The notes beneath the pieces were generated by a model that saw only the letters and a list, made by a program, of their open reading frames with translations, was not told the DNA's origin and did no database searches. A program made the translations under genes and the position numbers. From Natrialbaceae archaeon AArc-T1-2 (GTDB lineage Archaea; Halobacteriota; Halobacteria; Halobacteriales; Natrialbaceae), in contig NZ_CP127174.1 in the NCBI RefSeq assembly GCF_030273315.1, forward strand, positions 1,488,001-1,552,000: DNA of 64,000 nucleotides, read 5' to 3'. Below are positions 42,896-51,572 of this stretch, piece by piece. Every line of letters starts with the position of its first letter. The stretch's first letter is position 1.

Positions 42896-44167
42896 ATGAG
42901 ACGACGTGCGTATCTCGCGACGGCAGGTGTACTGTCCCTCGCCGGATGTCTGGGAATCGGCGACTCCAGCGATCCGGACGACGAACCGACGGACGACGAA
43001 CCGGTCGACGACGATGACGACGATTCGGCGGATCGCGAACCGGAAGACGATGACGATGACGACGAGGAGACCGACGTCGGTCCGGAGACGTACCACGACT
43101 TCGAGGACTTAGACCAGTGGGAGGTCATCGTCGGCTCGCTCTCGGCCGACGAGGACAACTACTACACCGGCTCCCAGTCCGCCGTGCTCGAGATCGACGA
43201 GGGCGAGCAGATGGCGAACATCGCACTCGAGCTCGACGAGCCGGAGGACCTCTCGAACATGAACGCCGGACTCGCCGTCATGGCCGAGTCGGTCGAGAAC
43301 CCCTCGATTCAGCTGTACGACGACGACGGTGACCGGGTCGACGTCATGTGTGAGGTCGCGCCCGATATGCCGTTCATGCGAACCAACTTCGGCATCTCGA
43401 ACACCAACGGCGACCCCGACCTGTCCCAGATCGAGGAGATCCAGATCGCGTTCGACGCGGCCGAGGATACGACCGCCCGGCTGTGGATCGACGATCTGCA
43501 CTTCGTTCCACGGGAGCGACCGGGGCTGGTCATGCTCCAGTTCGACGGCGGCTACGAAGGTCATCACAGCACGGCGTTGCCGTTGTTCGAGACCTTCGAT
43601 TTCCCCGCGACCGCGTTCGTGCCGACCGCTCGCATCCACGAGGACGAAGCCTGGCACGAAAACCGCCTCTCCGAGGACCAGGTCGCAGACCTCCACGACG
43701 CCGGCTGGACGATCGCCAGCAACGGCGCAAACGGACAGAACCTCACCGCGCTTAGCGAGCGAACGCCGGAAGGCGAGATCACGAACGCGATTGAGTGGCT
43801 CGAAGAGCACGGCTACGAGGACGGTGCCAGGTTCTTCTCGTATCCCGTCGGTGCGTACGACCAGATCTCACTCGAGACTGTCGAGGAACACCACGACGTT
43901 GCATTCGCCGGCCGCTATCCGTGCCAGGGACGCGCCGTTCACCCCCACCTCTGTAATCGGGTCGTCAACCCGTCGGTCGCGCAAGCGGAGACGGTGCTCG
44001 ACAGAACCGCGGAGTACGGTGGCGTCACGACGCTTGCGTACTATCGGATCGATAGCGACGACCGCGAACGACTCGCCGACACGCTATCACACCTGAACGT
44101 TCTCGTCCAACGCAACGAGGTCCGGGTGATCACGCCGGAGCAGTTCGCAGACGAGCACGTGTACTGA
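42896..44167 (+). CDS. Secreted deacetylase-like lipoprotein with degenerate active site
   Basis: A 423-residue lipoprotein. MRRRAYLATAGVLSLAGCLG is a Tat/lipobox signal with Cys18, followed by an Asp/Glu-rich linker to about residue 62. Residues 63-195 resemble a jelly-roll carbohydrate-binding domain (DLDQWEVIVGSLSADEDNYY to ARLWIDDLHF). The rest is a NodB-like polysaccharide deacetylase fold, but motif 1 reads LQFDGGYEGHHS instead of TFDDG, and the HxxxH motif reads IASNGANGQNLTAL, so all three metal ligands are lost. It is likely a surface glycan-binding protein, not an active deacetylase (inference). Confidence 0.8.
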   Translation: MRRRAYLATAGVLSLAGCLGIGDSSDPDDEPTDDEPVDDDDDDSADREPEDDDDDDEETDVGPETYHDFEDLDQWEVIVGSLSADEDNYYTGSQSAVLEIDEGEQMANIALELDEPEDLSNMNAGLAVMAESVENPSIQLYDDDGDRVDVMCEVAPDMPFMRTNFGISNTNGDPDLSQIEEIQIAFDAAEDTTARLWIDDLHFVPRERPGLVMLQFDGGYEGHHSTALPLFETFDFPATAFVPTARIHEDEAWHENRLSEDQVADLHDAGWTIASNGANGQNLTALSERTPEGEITNAIEWLEEHGYEDGARFFSYPVGAYDQISLETVEEHHDVAFAGRYPCQGRAVHPHLCNRVVNPSVAQAETVLDRTAEYGGVTTLAYYRIDSDDRERLADTLSHLNVLVQRNEVRVITPEQFADEHVY

Positions 44168-44175
44168 CCAGCGTC

Positions 44176-44227
44176 ACTCCTCGGGATACTTCGGCTCGCG
44201 TCGTTCGGCCCGCTCGAGAGCCGTCTC
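44176..44227. repeat. 52-bp direct repeat, first copy (remnant of the MBL gene 3' end)
   Basis: The 52 bases are identical to 44332-44383, which encode the last residues (TALERAERREPKYPEE) of the MBL gene. Here the copy also ends in an in-frame stop on the minus strand but has no gene before it. The spacing is 156 bases. It is a partial duplication of the gene tail. Confidence 0.9.
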
Positions 44228-44329
44228 ACACCCACTTTTTTCTCGTCGGGTTCGCTCGCGGTGCTCGCTCACCCTCCTCCAAAAAACGTGGACCAAAAAG
44301 CCGCTCGTTCGCAGGCTCACTCGCGGGCG

Positions 44330-44941
44330 TTACTCCTCGGGATACTTCGGCTCGCGTCGTTCGGCCCGCTCGAGAGCCGTCTCGACGACGTCGCGAACGT
44401 CCCCGTGGAAGACGCCGCCGTGGCCCGCGTACATGTGTTCGACGCCAGCGGGCATGCGCTCGAGCAGCTCCTCGATGCTCTCGATGAGTCGCTCGCGGGA
44501 CTGGCCGGCCATGTCGGTCCGGCCGAAGCTGCCGTAATCGAACGCGCCGTCGTCGTGGACGACCACGTCGCCGGAAAACAGCGTGGTGTCAGACACCAGC
44601 GAGACGTGGTCGTCGGCGTGGCCCGGCGTGTAGACGACTTCGAAGGACTCGTCGCCGATCGTGATCGCCTCGCCGTCCTCGAGGACGTCGGTTCGACGAG
44701 GATGGTGAGCGTAGGCGTAGACGTCGGGATCGAACGCCTCGCAGACGGCCTCGAGTTGCTCGACGTGGTCGCCGTGTTGGTGGGTGAGCACGACGGCATC
44801 GACGTCGTCGACGTACTCGCGGATCGCCTCGACGATGCCGTCCATCGTGCCCGCGTCGACCAGCGTCGTTCGCTCGCCGACCGCGAGAAAGACGTTACAC
44901 GTGAACGTCTCCGCGTCTTCGGTGACGTGGTGGACTTCCAT
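44330..44941 (-). CDS. MBL-fold metallohydrolase
   Basis: A 203-residue metallo-beta-lactamase-fold enzyme. The metal motif VLTHQHGDHVEQLEAV is intact (HxHxDH); other ligands are in YTPGHADDHVSLVSD, LFSGDVVVHDDGAFD and MYAGHGGVFHGDV. It resembles the glyoxalase II/hydroxyacylglutathione-hydrolase-like group, substrate unknown. ATG at 44941 gives MEVHHVTEDAETFTCNVFLA. Its C-terminal 52 bases are duplicated 156 bases downstream (44176-44227). The upstream unknown gene at 44979 is 37 bases away on the same strand. Confidence 0.92.
   Translation of the reverse strand: MEVHHVTEDAETFTCNVFLAVGERTTLVDAGTMDGIVEAIREYVDDVDAVVLTHQHGDHVEQLEAVCEAFDPDVYAYAHHPRRTDVLEDGEAITIGDESFEVVYTPGHADDHVSLVSDTTLFSGDVVVHDDGAFDYGSFGRTDMAGQSRERLIESIEELLERMPAGVEHMYAGHGGVFHGDVRDVVETALERAERREPKYPEE
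44332..44383. repeat. 52-bp direct repeat, second copy (inside the MBL gene)
   Basis: This is the intact copy, forming the C-terminal coding part of the MBL gene. It matches 44176-44227 over 52 of 52 bases. The bases on either side differ. Confidence 0.9.
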
Positions 44942-44978
44942 AGCCGTGACATCGATTTCCGCCGGCAAAGTCGTGACG

Positions 44979-46181
44979 TTACCCGTTCGAGATCCGCGTC
45001 GTCTCCATCGAGCCCGCATCGACCCACTCGAATCCCGACTCCTCGGCGACGGCACTCGCCCTCGAGACCGCATCCGGATCGAACGGCTCCTCGAACTCGA
45101 TGCGGGTCTCCTCGGGCTCTGCGGCTGGAATCTCCGGGAGAAACGCGTCGTCCTCGAGCAGCCCGCGCACCGAGACCGCTCCGCCCGTCTCGAGGGCGGC
45201 TCCGAGCGCCAGGTAGCGCTCCTCGTCGTCGTAGGGGTCGACGTCCGAGCCGAACGCGTCGTTCGAGACGCGAGCCGTCGTCGTCGGTCCCGAGAGTTCG
45301 CCGAACCCCTCGGTGTCGGTTCGACGGTCCGTTCGCGGGACCGCCGCGGTGCGATCGTTGCGCTCCGTCGACGACTCCCCTTCCCGGTGCGTTCGATCGA
45401 TCGATCCCTCGAGCGTCCAGCCGTTCGTCTCGCCGGTCCCGGCGTCGCCGGCTCTCGTCCGGTCGGGTTCTGCCTCTTCGATGACCGAGTCTGCAGCCGT
45501 TCGGCCGTCGGTCGGCGACCCTGCCGTCTCCGGCGTCGAACCGTCGTTCTCGAGCGCCCACGCCGGCCACGGTTCGCCGTCTCCGTCACCCGTGGGGACG
45601 TACGCCTCGAGGTCGTACTCAGGCAACAGCGGTCGGTCGAACGCCTCGATCCGGTCGCCGTAGCGCTCTCGCAGCGCCGTGAGGTCGTCGGTCTCGACCA
45701 GCGCTGCCCGCCACCGATCCCGACCCGACGAGAGCAAGACGAACCGGGCGTCGATCCCCTCGAGCAGGACGTCGGTGATACCGTAGAGGACCGCCGGGAG
45801 GTTGTCCGTCCCGAGCGGCGTCTCGGGGTAGACGACCGTCGCCCGACGGCGTTTTCCCGCCGCTCCGCTCGCCTCGAGCACCAGCGCCCGCTCGCGTTCG
45901 GTCACCGACAGCGACCACTCCATCGCCTCGAACGCCGCCGCCAGTTCGGACGCGAGCGTCTCCGTCGCGTACTGTGCCGAGACGTCGACACCGCGGGCGG
46001 ACCGACAGATCAACTGCCGGAGCGTCGCCGTCCGGTCTCGGGCGTCTGCGAGCCTGGCGGCGAGTTCGTTCTCGAGCGAGTGCGTCGTCCGCTCGCCCCC
46101 GACGTCGGCGGGCGTGACGCCGAATGCACCGAGTACGTCGGCACACACGAGCACGTCCTCGGACGCCCGGGACCGATCCAT
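44979..46181 (-). CDS. Haloarchaeal protein of unknown function, 400 aa
   Basis: I do not recognise a family. Residues 1-205 look like a folded alpha/beta domain (DVLVCADVLGAFGVTPADVG, LICRSARGVDVSAQYATETL, AVLYGITDVLLEGIDARFVL). Residues about 205-320 are a low-complexity, acidic, Thr/Arg-rich linker. The end, about 320-400, has a small domain (ARVSNDAFGSDVDPYDDEER to EESGFEWVDAGSM). There is no signal or membrane helix. ATG at 46181 gives MDRSRASEDVLVCADVLGAF. It precedes the MBL gene on the same strand. Confidence 0.68.
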   Translation of the reverse strand: MDRSRASEDVLVCADVLGAFGVTPADVGGERTTHSLENELAARLADARDRTATLRQLICRSARGVDVSAQYATETLASELAAAFEAMEWSLSVTERERALVLEASGAAGKRRRATVVYPETPLGTDNLPAVLYGITDVLLEGIDARFVLLSSGRDRWRAALVETDDLTALRERYGDRIEAFDRPLLPEYDLEAYVPTGDGDGEPWPAWALENDGSTPETAGSPTDGRTAADSVIEEAEPDRTRAGDAGTGETNGWTLEGSIDRTHREGESSTERNDRTAAVPRTDRRTDTEGFGELSGPTTTARVSNDAFGSDVDPYDDEERYLALGAALETGGAVSVRGLLEDDAFLPEIPAAEPEETRIEFEEPFDPDAVSRASAVAEESGFEWVDAGSMETTRISNG

Positions 46182-46252
46182 GTGTGGCGGTTTGCCACCT
46201 GAAAGGTTATGTCTTCCGTCAGACAAAACGGCATGAGAACGGCGGATCGAAC

Positions 46253-48025
46253 TTATCGACGTCGCGACGACTCGAGCTCGATGTCGGTATTCTCGAGCAG
46301 GTCTTCGACCTCCTCGCGTTTCTCCTGGTGTTCGGCGAGGAACTCCCGCATGAGCTGGGCGGCCTGTTCCTTGCAGTCGCCACAGAGGCGCTCGCCGCCG
46401 ACGCACTCGTCGTAGACGCGTTTGGCGAACTCGTCGTCGTCGCCGGAAAGCAGGTAGGCGTACAGTTCGTAGACCGGACACTCGTCTGCTTTCCCGCCGA
46501 GTTCGCGCTGTTTTGCGGCGGTCTCTCGGCCGCCGGTCGTCGCCGCTTTCACCTTGTCGTAGCCCTCGTCGGGGTCGTCGAGCAGGGAGATGTGACTCGC
46601 CGGCTCCGAGGAGGACATCTTCCCACCAGTCAGCCCAGTCATGAACCGGTGGTAGATCGACGACGGCGGCAGGAAGCCGTAGCCGCCGTGGTCAAGTTCA
46701 ATTTCACGGGCGAGTTCTTTAGCTTCCTGATAATGCATTCCAAATGCATCGATATGATTCTCGTAAACTCGCTTCTTACCGGGAATTGCTTCTATTAGTG
46801 CTGAAAACGCTTCTTCAGTTGCGTTTCGATTCAAGAACCGACGTCGGATTTGAAGTGGCTCTTTTCCTGAATTACGAAGTTTTGTGACGAGTGAGTCGAA
46901 GGTTTTTGTTGAGATACCTTCTGGAGGGAACGTCTCAACTGCGAAAAGATCGTCAAATACGCTTTCAGCCGATGGATCAGGAAGTCTGAGATTGTTGTCA
47001 TCGTCGCGGAACGCATCTTTGATGAACAGACCGTCGGACCCTTCGGGTGATCCATGGGCTTCTGCTCCATGTGGGACCTTTTCTTGTAATTCAGCCTGCC
47101 GGGAACGATACTTGCTCAGTAACTCTGCTGCGAGGTCACATCGGATAGCTTCTGACTCGAGCCCCTGTGAGTGAGCAGATTCTTCGAGATTGCTGTATGC
47201 CCATTCCAACAGTTGGGATTCGGCGTCGGATTCAGTCTCGAAACTGGCAAATGCTTCTGTTACGCCAAAGTAACGCATCCGTTCGGCCAGGTCTCGAGCG
47301 AGCCGAACGTGGGGGTCTTGGTCGGCTCCGACGGGGATCACCGTCGGCTTCGGTTCGTCGACCACCTGCGGATAGAGGATGTCGGCCATCTGGGTGACGA
47401 CCGACTGCATGTGCGAGACGTCCGTCTCGCCATCGAAGCCGTAGATCGCCTGGAACTCCGAGAAGTTCGCCTCCGCGCCGAGTTCGAACGCCAGATCCTG
47501 CAGCTCGCGGTTTGCGGACTGGCGATACAGCGTCCCCTCCTCTGGGTCAAAGCCAAGCGCCAGAAGCGACAGCAGGTAGTCCCGGGCGTGTTCGTCGATC
47601 TCCGCCCAGGTCATCCCGCGGGCCGCGTGGGCCTCGAGGTCGGCGATCAACGCGTAGGCGTCCCCGCCCTGTTGCTGGTGCCAGATGATCTCGTCGAAGA
47701 CGAGCTTGTGGCCGATGTGGGGGTCGCCGGTGGGCATGAACCCCGAGAGCGCAGCAAAGGGGTCGTCGTTGGCCATCGCCTCGGCGACGGGTCGGTAGTC
47801 GCGGTGGCCGAAGATGACGCCCCGGCGCATCAGGTAGTGGGGAGTCGGGACCTCCTCGAGGAGGGCGTCGAACTCCTCGATGCCGAACTCCTCGAACAGT
47901 TTGCGGTAGTCGGAGACGCTCGAGGATCCCCAGGGATCGAGCGCGACGTCGTCAGCTCCTGCTGTCTCACCGTTAGCTCGCGGATCCCCGCCCCCGGATT
48001 CTTCGCGTGTCTCGTCTCCGGTCAT
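46253..48025 (-). CDS. trpS: Tryptophanyl-tRNA synthetase with a low-GC insertion domain
   Basis: A 590-residue class I synthetase. GFMPTGDPHIGH (the HIGH motif) is near residue 100, VIPVGADQDPHVRLARDLAE near 235, and GGKMSSSEP (KMSKS motif) near 465. Haloarchaeal enzymes carry an insertion between these; here it covers about residues 249-430 (46735-47275) and has clearly lower GC than the rest (47% in one 60-base sample, 46801-46860), with A/T-ending codons. Flanks are normal high GC. That fits replacement of the insert by recombination. ATG at 48025 is chosen over an earlier start because it opens an acidic tail typical of halophiles. Confidence 0.93.
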   Translation of the reverse strand: MTGDETREESGGGDPRANGETAGADDVALDPWGSSSVSDYRKLFEEFGIEEFDALLEEVPTPHYLMRRGVIFGHRDYRPVAEAMANDDPFAALSGFMPTGDPHIGHKLVFDEIIWHQQQGGDAYALIADLEAHAARGMTWAEIDEHARDYLLSLLALGFDPEEGTLYRQSANRELQDLAFELGAEANFSEFQAIYGFDGETDVSHMQSVVTQMADILYPQVVDEPKPTVIPVGADQDPHVRLARDLAERMRYFGVTEAFASFETESDAESQLLEWAYSNLEESAHSQGLESEAIRCDLAAELLSKYRSRQAELQEKVPHGAEAHGSPEGSDGLFIKDAFRDDDNNLRLPDPSAESVFDDLFAVETFPPEGISTKTFDSLVTKLRNSGKEPLQIRRRFLNRNATEEAFSALIEAIPGKKRVYENHIDAFGMHYQEAKELAREIELDHGGYGFLPPSSIYHRFMTGLTGGKMSSSEPASHISLLDDPDEGYDKVKAATTGGRETAAKQRELGGKADECPVYELYAYLLSGDDDEFAKRVYDECVGGERLCGDCKEQAAQLMREFLAEHQEKREEVEDLLENTDIELESSRRR

Positions 48026-48188
48026 TGGTTGCGATTTCGCGCCCCGTCGCGCAAAAATCTTTGTCTTCCCTGCCGTGACCTCCTCGAGATGGACCGTGGT
48101 CCAGCGCGGTCGCCCGTAACAGTGATTACGACGCCGCGTGGCTATCTCTGTACAGCTGTTCCGCCGCTTTGCGTTCGACACTCCGTAC

Positions 48189-49103
48189 ATGGACAACGCT
48201 CCACTTCATCCGAGGCGGTTCGTTCGGAACCTGCTCTCGTTGCGATATCGCGAGGTCACGATGACCGCCGCGACCGGAACCGTCGTCGCGCTGTCGATCG
48301 TGCTGTTTCCGGGCGTCGATAACGTCCTCGCCGGTATCGACGGCGGAGTCAGCGCCGGAACGCTACTCGTGTTGTTGCTCGTCGCGACGCTTTCCGGGGT
48401 CGTGAAAGGTGTCGTCGGCTTCGGTGCGTCGCTTCTGGCGACGCCGATTTTCGCGATCATCATCGATCCGACCGTCGCCGTCATCGTCCTCGCGGTGATG
48501 CCGTGGATGATGAATATCTTTCAGATCGGCGAGACCCGGACCGGGCTGGCGTACGTTCGTGAGGACTGGCCACTCGTCGTCCTCGCGATCGTCGGTACCG
48601 TACTCGGGCTGTATCTTCTCGCTTCGATCGAGCTGGGAGCGGCCGTCCCGTTTCTCATCGGCGTCTTACTCGTCGCCTACGTCGGCTACGAGATTCTGAC
48701 CGGGTTCGTCACGATCGACGGGATCGACCACCCGGTGGTGAGCAGCGTCGTCGGCTTCTCCCACGGGTTTCTCATCGCCGTCTCGAACATGGGTCCGGTC
48801 CACCCCGCCTACCTGCACACGATCGAACGGGACATCGAACGCTACGTCGGAGGGCTGTCGATCGTCCTCGCCATCATCCTGTCGCTTCGGCTCGTGATGA
48901 TGTATCCGCTTGGGCTGTTGACGCCGTACCGGCTGTGGCTCGGCTCGGCCATCGCGACCGCCTCGATCGGCGGACTGCTCCTCGGGACGGTCCTGCGTCG
49001 TCTCGGGCTCGACCAGTCGCTGTTCGACCGCGCGGTTATCGTGCTGTTGTGTGTCCTCGGGCTGAATCTACTGCGACAAACGGCTCCTGACGTCGTTCTT
49101 TGA
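48189..49103 (+). CDS. TauE/SafE-family membrane transporter
   Basis: A 304-residue integral-membrane protein with about eight hydrophobic segments. The two TauE/SafE repeats are visible: GVVKGVVGFGASLLATPIFA in the first half and VVSSVVGFSHGFLIAVSNMG in the second. The family exports sulfite, sulfonates or organosulfur anions; the substrate is unknown here. ATG at 48189 is chosen; ATG at 48261 is an alternative start that would remove a basic N-terminal tail. The TGA stop is the first three bases of a palindromic repeat element (49101). Confidence 0.86.
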   Translation: MDNAPLHPRRFVRNLLSLRYREVTMTAATGTVVALSIVLFPGVDNVLAGIDGGVSAGTLLVLLLVATLSGVVKGVVGFGASLLATPIFAIIIDPTVAVIVLAVMPWMMNIFQIGETRTGLAYVREDWPLVVLAIVGTVLGLYLLASIELGAAVPFLIGVLLVAYVGYEILTGFVTIDGIDHPVVSSVVGFSHGFLIAVSNMGPVHPAYLHTIERDIERYVGGLSIVLAIILSLRLVMMYPLGLLTPYRLWLGSAIATASIGGLLLGTVLRRLGLDQSLFDRAVIVLLCVLGLNLLRQTAPDVVL

Positions 49104-49226
49104 TACGGATTGCTGTACCGATGTCCCGGTGCAACCGCAGAACGGTCGCGGTTGCGCCGGGACAGACGTACAACGGTCCGTATGAGATCGCGTTTCGTCT
49201 CGACCGCGACTGACCCTGTGCCAACG
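49101..49226. repeat. Palindromic intergenic element, family 1 copy B
   Basis: The long imperfect hairpin has arms TACGGATTGCTGTAC...GCAACCGC and GCGGTTGC...GTACAACGGTCCGTA around the loop AGAACGGTC (49104-49183). A second small stem (TCGCG...CGCGA, about 49188-49209) and then GTGCCAACG (49218-49226) follow. The plan is the same as copies at 26971 and 52104. The element begins exactly at the TGA stop of the transporter gene. The remaining bases to 49454 hold nothing clear. Confidence 0.8.
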
Positions 49227-49454
49227 TCGGGGCTCGAAAGCGGCGGGCTCGACGCTCTCGAGTTCGTCCGGCCACGTCGGATCGAGCCGTGCGATACGAC
49301 TACGGCGGTCGTGGTGTCGGGCGTATCATTTCTTTCGAAAGACCGCCCAAACTACCGATTCGTGACGGTATCGTGTTCACGTGGTGTGTTCTCATAACGT
49401 ACTACAACCGGCGAGATAGCAACCCACTTTAACCCGCGTTGCGAACGTTCTGCC

Positions 49455-50696
49455 ATGACCGAGTACGTCATCATCGGGGACGGCATCTCTGGCAGTTCGG
49501 CTGCCGAGACGCTCCGGGAGGAGGACCCGGACGGGAACATCACCGTCATTACCGATGAGGGGGAGCCCCTGTACAATCGCATTCTGATCAAAGAACACGC
49601 GAAAGGAAAACTCCCCGAAGCACCCATCTCGATCCACGACGAGCAGTGGTACGAGGACCGGGATATCGATCTCTCGCTTTCTACTCACGTCACGACCGTC
49701 GACGTCGACGGGAAGGTCGTCGTCACCCACGAGGGCGAGCAGATTCCCTACGACAAGCTGCTGGTCGCAACCGGGGGGACGCCGACACAGCTGCCGGTGG
49801 CAAACAGCGACGCCGACGGGGTTCGTCACTTCTGGACGTTCGAGGACGCTCGCCGGATCCGCGAAGCTGCAGAGAACGCAGAACAAGCCGCCATCGTCGG
49901 TGCGGGGCTGCTCGGAATCGACTTCGCGGCGGTCTGTGGCGCACAGGGCGTCTCCGGGAAGTACCTGATGCGTGGCGACCGCTGGTGGCGCTATGCTCTC
50001 TCGGAAGACGGTGCCGAGATTATGCACGAAGGGATGCGCGAGAAAGGCGTCGAGCCCGTCTTCGACAGCGGTGTCGACCGCTTCGAGGTCGACGACGACG
50101 GCCACGTCACCGCTGCAATCGACCCCAACGGCGACCGGTACGAGTGTGACTGGGCCGGCGTCGCGATCGGACTCACGTTCAACACCGAGTACCTCCACGG
50201 CACCGGCATCGAGGAGGAAAACGGCATCCTCGTCGACGAGTACATGCAGACCAACCTCGAGGACATCTACGCCGCCGGCGACATTACGCGATTCCACGAC
50301 GTCTTGCTCGGCGAGCGCGCCCAGAACGGCTCGTGGGGATCGGCCAAAGAACAGGGGCGAGTCGCCGCGGTCAACATGGCCGCCGACGACGAAGCCGAGG
50401 TGTTCGAGTGGGTCTCCTCGTACTCGATCACGCACTTCGACTTTCCGTTTCTCTCCTTTGGCCATCCCACGCTCGGCGACGACCACGCCGAACGCAAGTA
50501 CTCGGATACCGAGTGGCGACGTATCGCCTTCAAAGACGGCAAGGTCGTCGGCGGCGTCCTCATCGGCGACCTCTCGCCTCAGAGTACGCTCAAACAGCTG
50601 ATGCGTGACGGACGCGTCGTCGCCGATCAGAAGGAGGTCTTGCTCCAGCCCGAGATCGACCTCGACGACCTCGCGTCGCCCCCGCAGGAACAGTAG
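49455..50696 (+). CDS. FAD-dependent pyridine nucleotide-disulfide oxidoreductase
   Basis: A 413-residue flavoprotein. The FAD motif MTEYVIIGDGISGSSAAETL is at the N-terminus, the NAD(P) motif AAIVGAGLLGIDFAAVCGAQ near residue 145, and the second FAD motif LEDIYAAGDITRF near 270. There is no redox-active CxxC, so it belongs to the ferredoxin/rubredoxin reductase or NADH-oxidase-like part of the family. It transfers electrons between NAD(P)H and an unknown partner. ATG at 49455 is the natural start; the preceding 250 bases include a TTTAACCC possible promoter. Confidence 0.9.
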   Translation: MTEYVIIGDGISGSSAAETLREEDPDGNITVITDEGEPLYNRILIKEHAKGKLPEAPISIHDEQWYEDRDIDLSLSTHVTTVDVDGKVVVTHEGEQIPYDKLLVATGGTPTQLPVANSDADGVRHFWTFEDARRIREAAENAEQAAIVGAGLLGIDFAAVCGAQGVSGKYLMRGDRWWRYALSEDGAEIMHEGMREKGVEPVFDSGVDRFEVDDDGHVTAAIDPNGDRYECDWAGVAIGLTFNTEYLHGTGIEEENGILVDEYMQTNLEDIYAAGDITRFHDVLLGERAQNGSWGSAKEQGRVAAVNMAADDEAEVFEWVSSYSITHFDFPFLSFGHPTLGDDHAERKYSDTEWRRIAFKDGKVVGGVLIGDLSPQSTLKQLMRDGRVVADQKEVLLQPEIDLDDLASPPQEQ

Positions 50697-50818
50697 CGTC
50701 GCCGTTCTCGATCACCGATACCGCTCGGTATCGGCCATCGGTGGCAACGTCCGGAGCTGCTGGCCGACCGTCTCACGAAAAGAGTTAAGTCTGCGCGTGC
50801 TAGTATGTACCACGCCCA

Positions 50819-51043
50819 ATGTCCTCAATCGACACTGCTTCCCGAACGCTGACGATTCGACGGACCGACTCGGTGCCCGCCGCCGCCCGAGTTCGACACG
50901 TCGACCAACTCGAGGAGTCGGCCCGGGAGCAGTTCTACGATCTCGTCGCATCCGACTCGCCGTCTGCGGCCGTCGACGGGACGTCGTTCGTCGACGGTGA
51001 GGTGATCGTCTTCACCGACTACTACCGGATCGACGTCTCCTGA
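50819..51043 (+). CDS. Conserved small haloarchaeal protein, 74 aa
   Basis: A 74-residue protein with RTLTIRRTDSVPAAARVRHV, a helix QLEESAREQFYDLVASD, and a beta-like tail DGEVIVFTDYYRIDVS. The architecture looks like a small beta-alpha-beta fold; I do not know a function. GTTAAGT lies about 35 bases upstream, a plausible TATA box. It is on the same strand as and 122 bases after the oxidoreductase gene. Confidence 0.7.
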   Translation: MSSIDTASRTLTIRRTDSVPAAARVRHVDQLEESAREQFYDLVASDSPSAAVDGTSFVDGEVIVFTDYYRIDVS

Positions 51044-51098
51044 TGCAGGTACTTGCGGTATCGAAGCCGTTTTGGCTCGTCCCCGCCACCGCTTCCGT

Positions 51099-51509
51099 AT
51101 GAACGGCGGCAGCGACATGACACTCGCGTTCGAACTCGAGGCACTCAAAGAGGTTGCGTCCCCAGAACGGGTCTTCGAGGACGCCCGCGGCTGGTCTGAG
51201 TACGTCGGCATCGTCTCCGAGGAGCCGACCTACGTGGTCACGAACTTCACGCGCGAGAATCGCGTCCGACAGGATTTCTTCTCGGGTCCACGCGGCAAAC
51301 GCGAGAGCCTCTCGAAGGTCAAAGCCCAGTTCAGCACCGAACGTCACGTCTTCATCGGCGCGGGAGACGAGGACGAAGCTCTCGCCGAGGACCTCGAGTG
51401 GGAGTATTTAGACGTCGAGGACGCCGCCGAGGCAGCCGAGTGGGAACTCGCAGCCGACGAAGCGGAGGTACCGAGTAATACCGAGCCCGAACGCGACGAC
51501 TGGCCCTGA
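51099..51509 (+). CDS. Haloarchaeal conserved protein (probably DUF7124)
   Basis: A 136-residue protein starting MNGGSDMTLAFELEALKEVA, then FEDARGWSEYVGIVSEEPTY and NRVRQDFFSGPRGKRESLSK, then a helical acidic tail. I believe this is the family called DUF7124; the role is unknown. ATG at 51099 is used because family proteins begin with this phrase; an ATG at 51117 is an alternative. It is 55 bases after the small 74-aa gene and 63 before the next gene, all on the plus strand. Confidence 0.75.
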   Translation: MNGGSDMTLAFELEALKEVASPERVFEDARGWSEYVGIVSEEPTYVVTNFTRENRVRQDFFSGPRGKRESLSKVKAQFSTERHVFIGAGDEDEALAEDLEWEYLDVEDAAEAAEWELAADEAEVPSNTEPERDDWP

Positions 51510-51572
51510 GCAGGCGTCCCCTCGCGTCGGCTAGCCGCGGCCCTTATTGGCCCGCCGATCCAACTCGAGGCG

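Noticed and set aside
46735-47275. Low-GC part of trpS as an inserted mobile element or intein
   Set aside because: The frame is continuous, there are no intein motifs or terminal repeats, and haloarchaeal TrpRS is known to have an insertion here.
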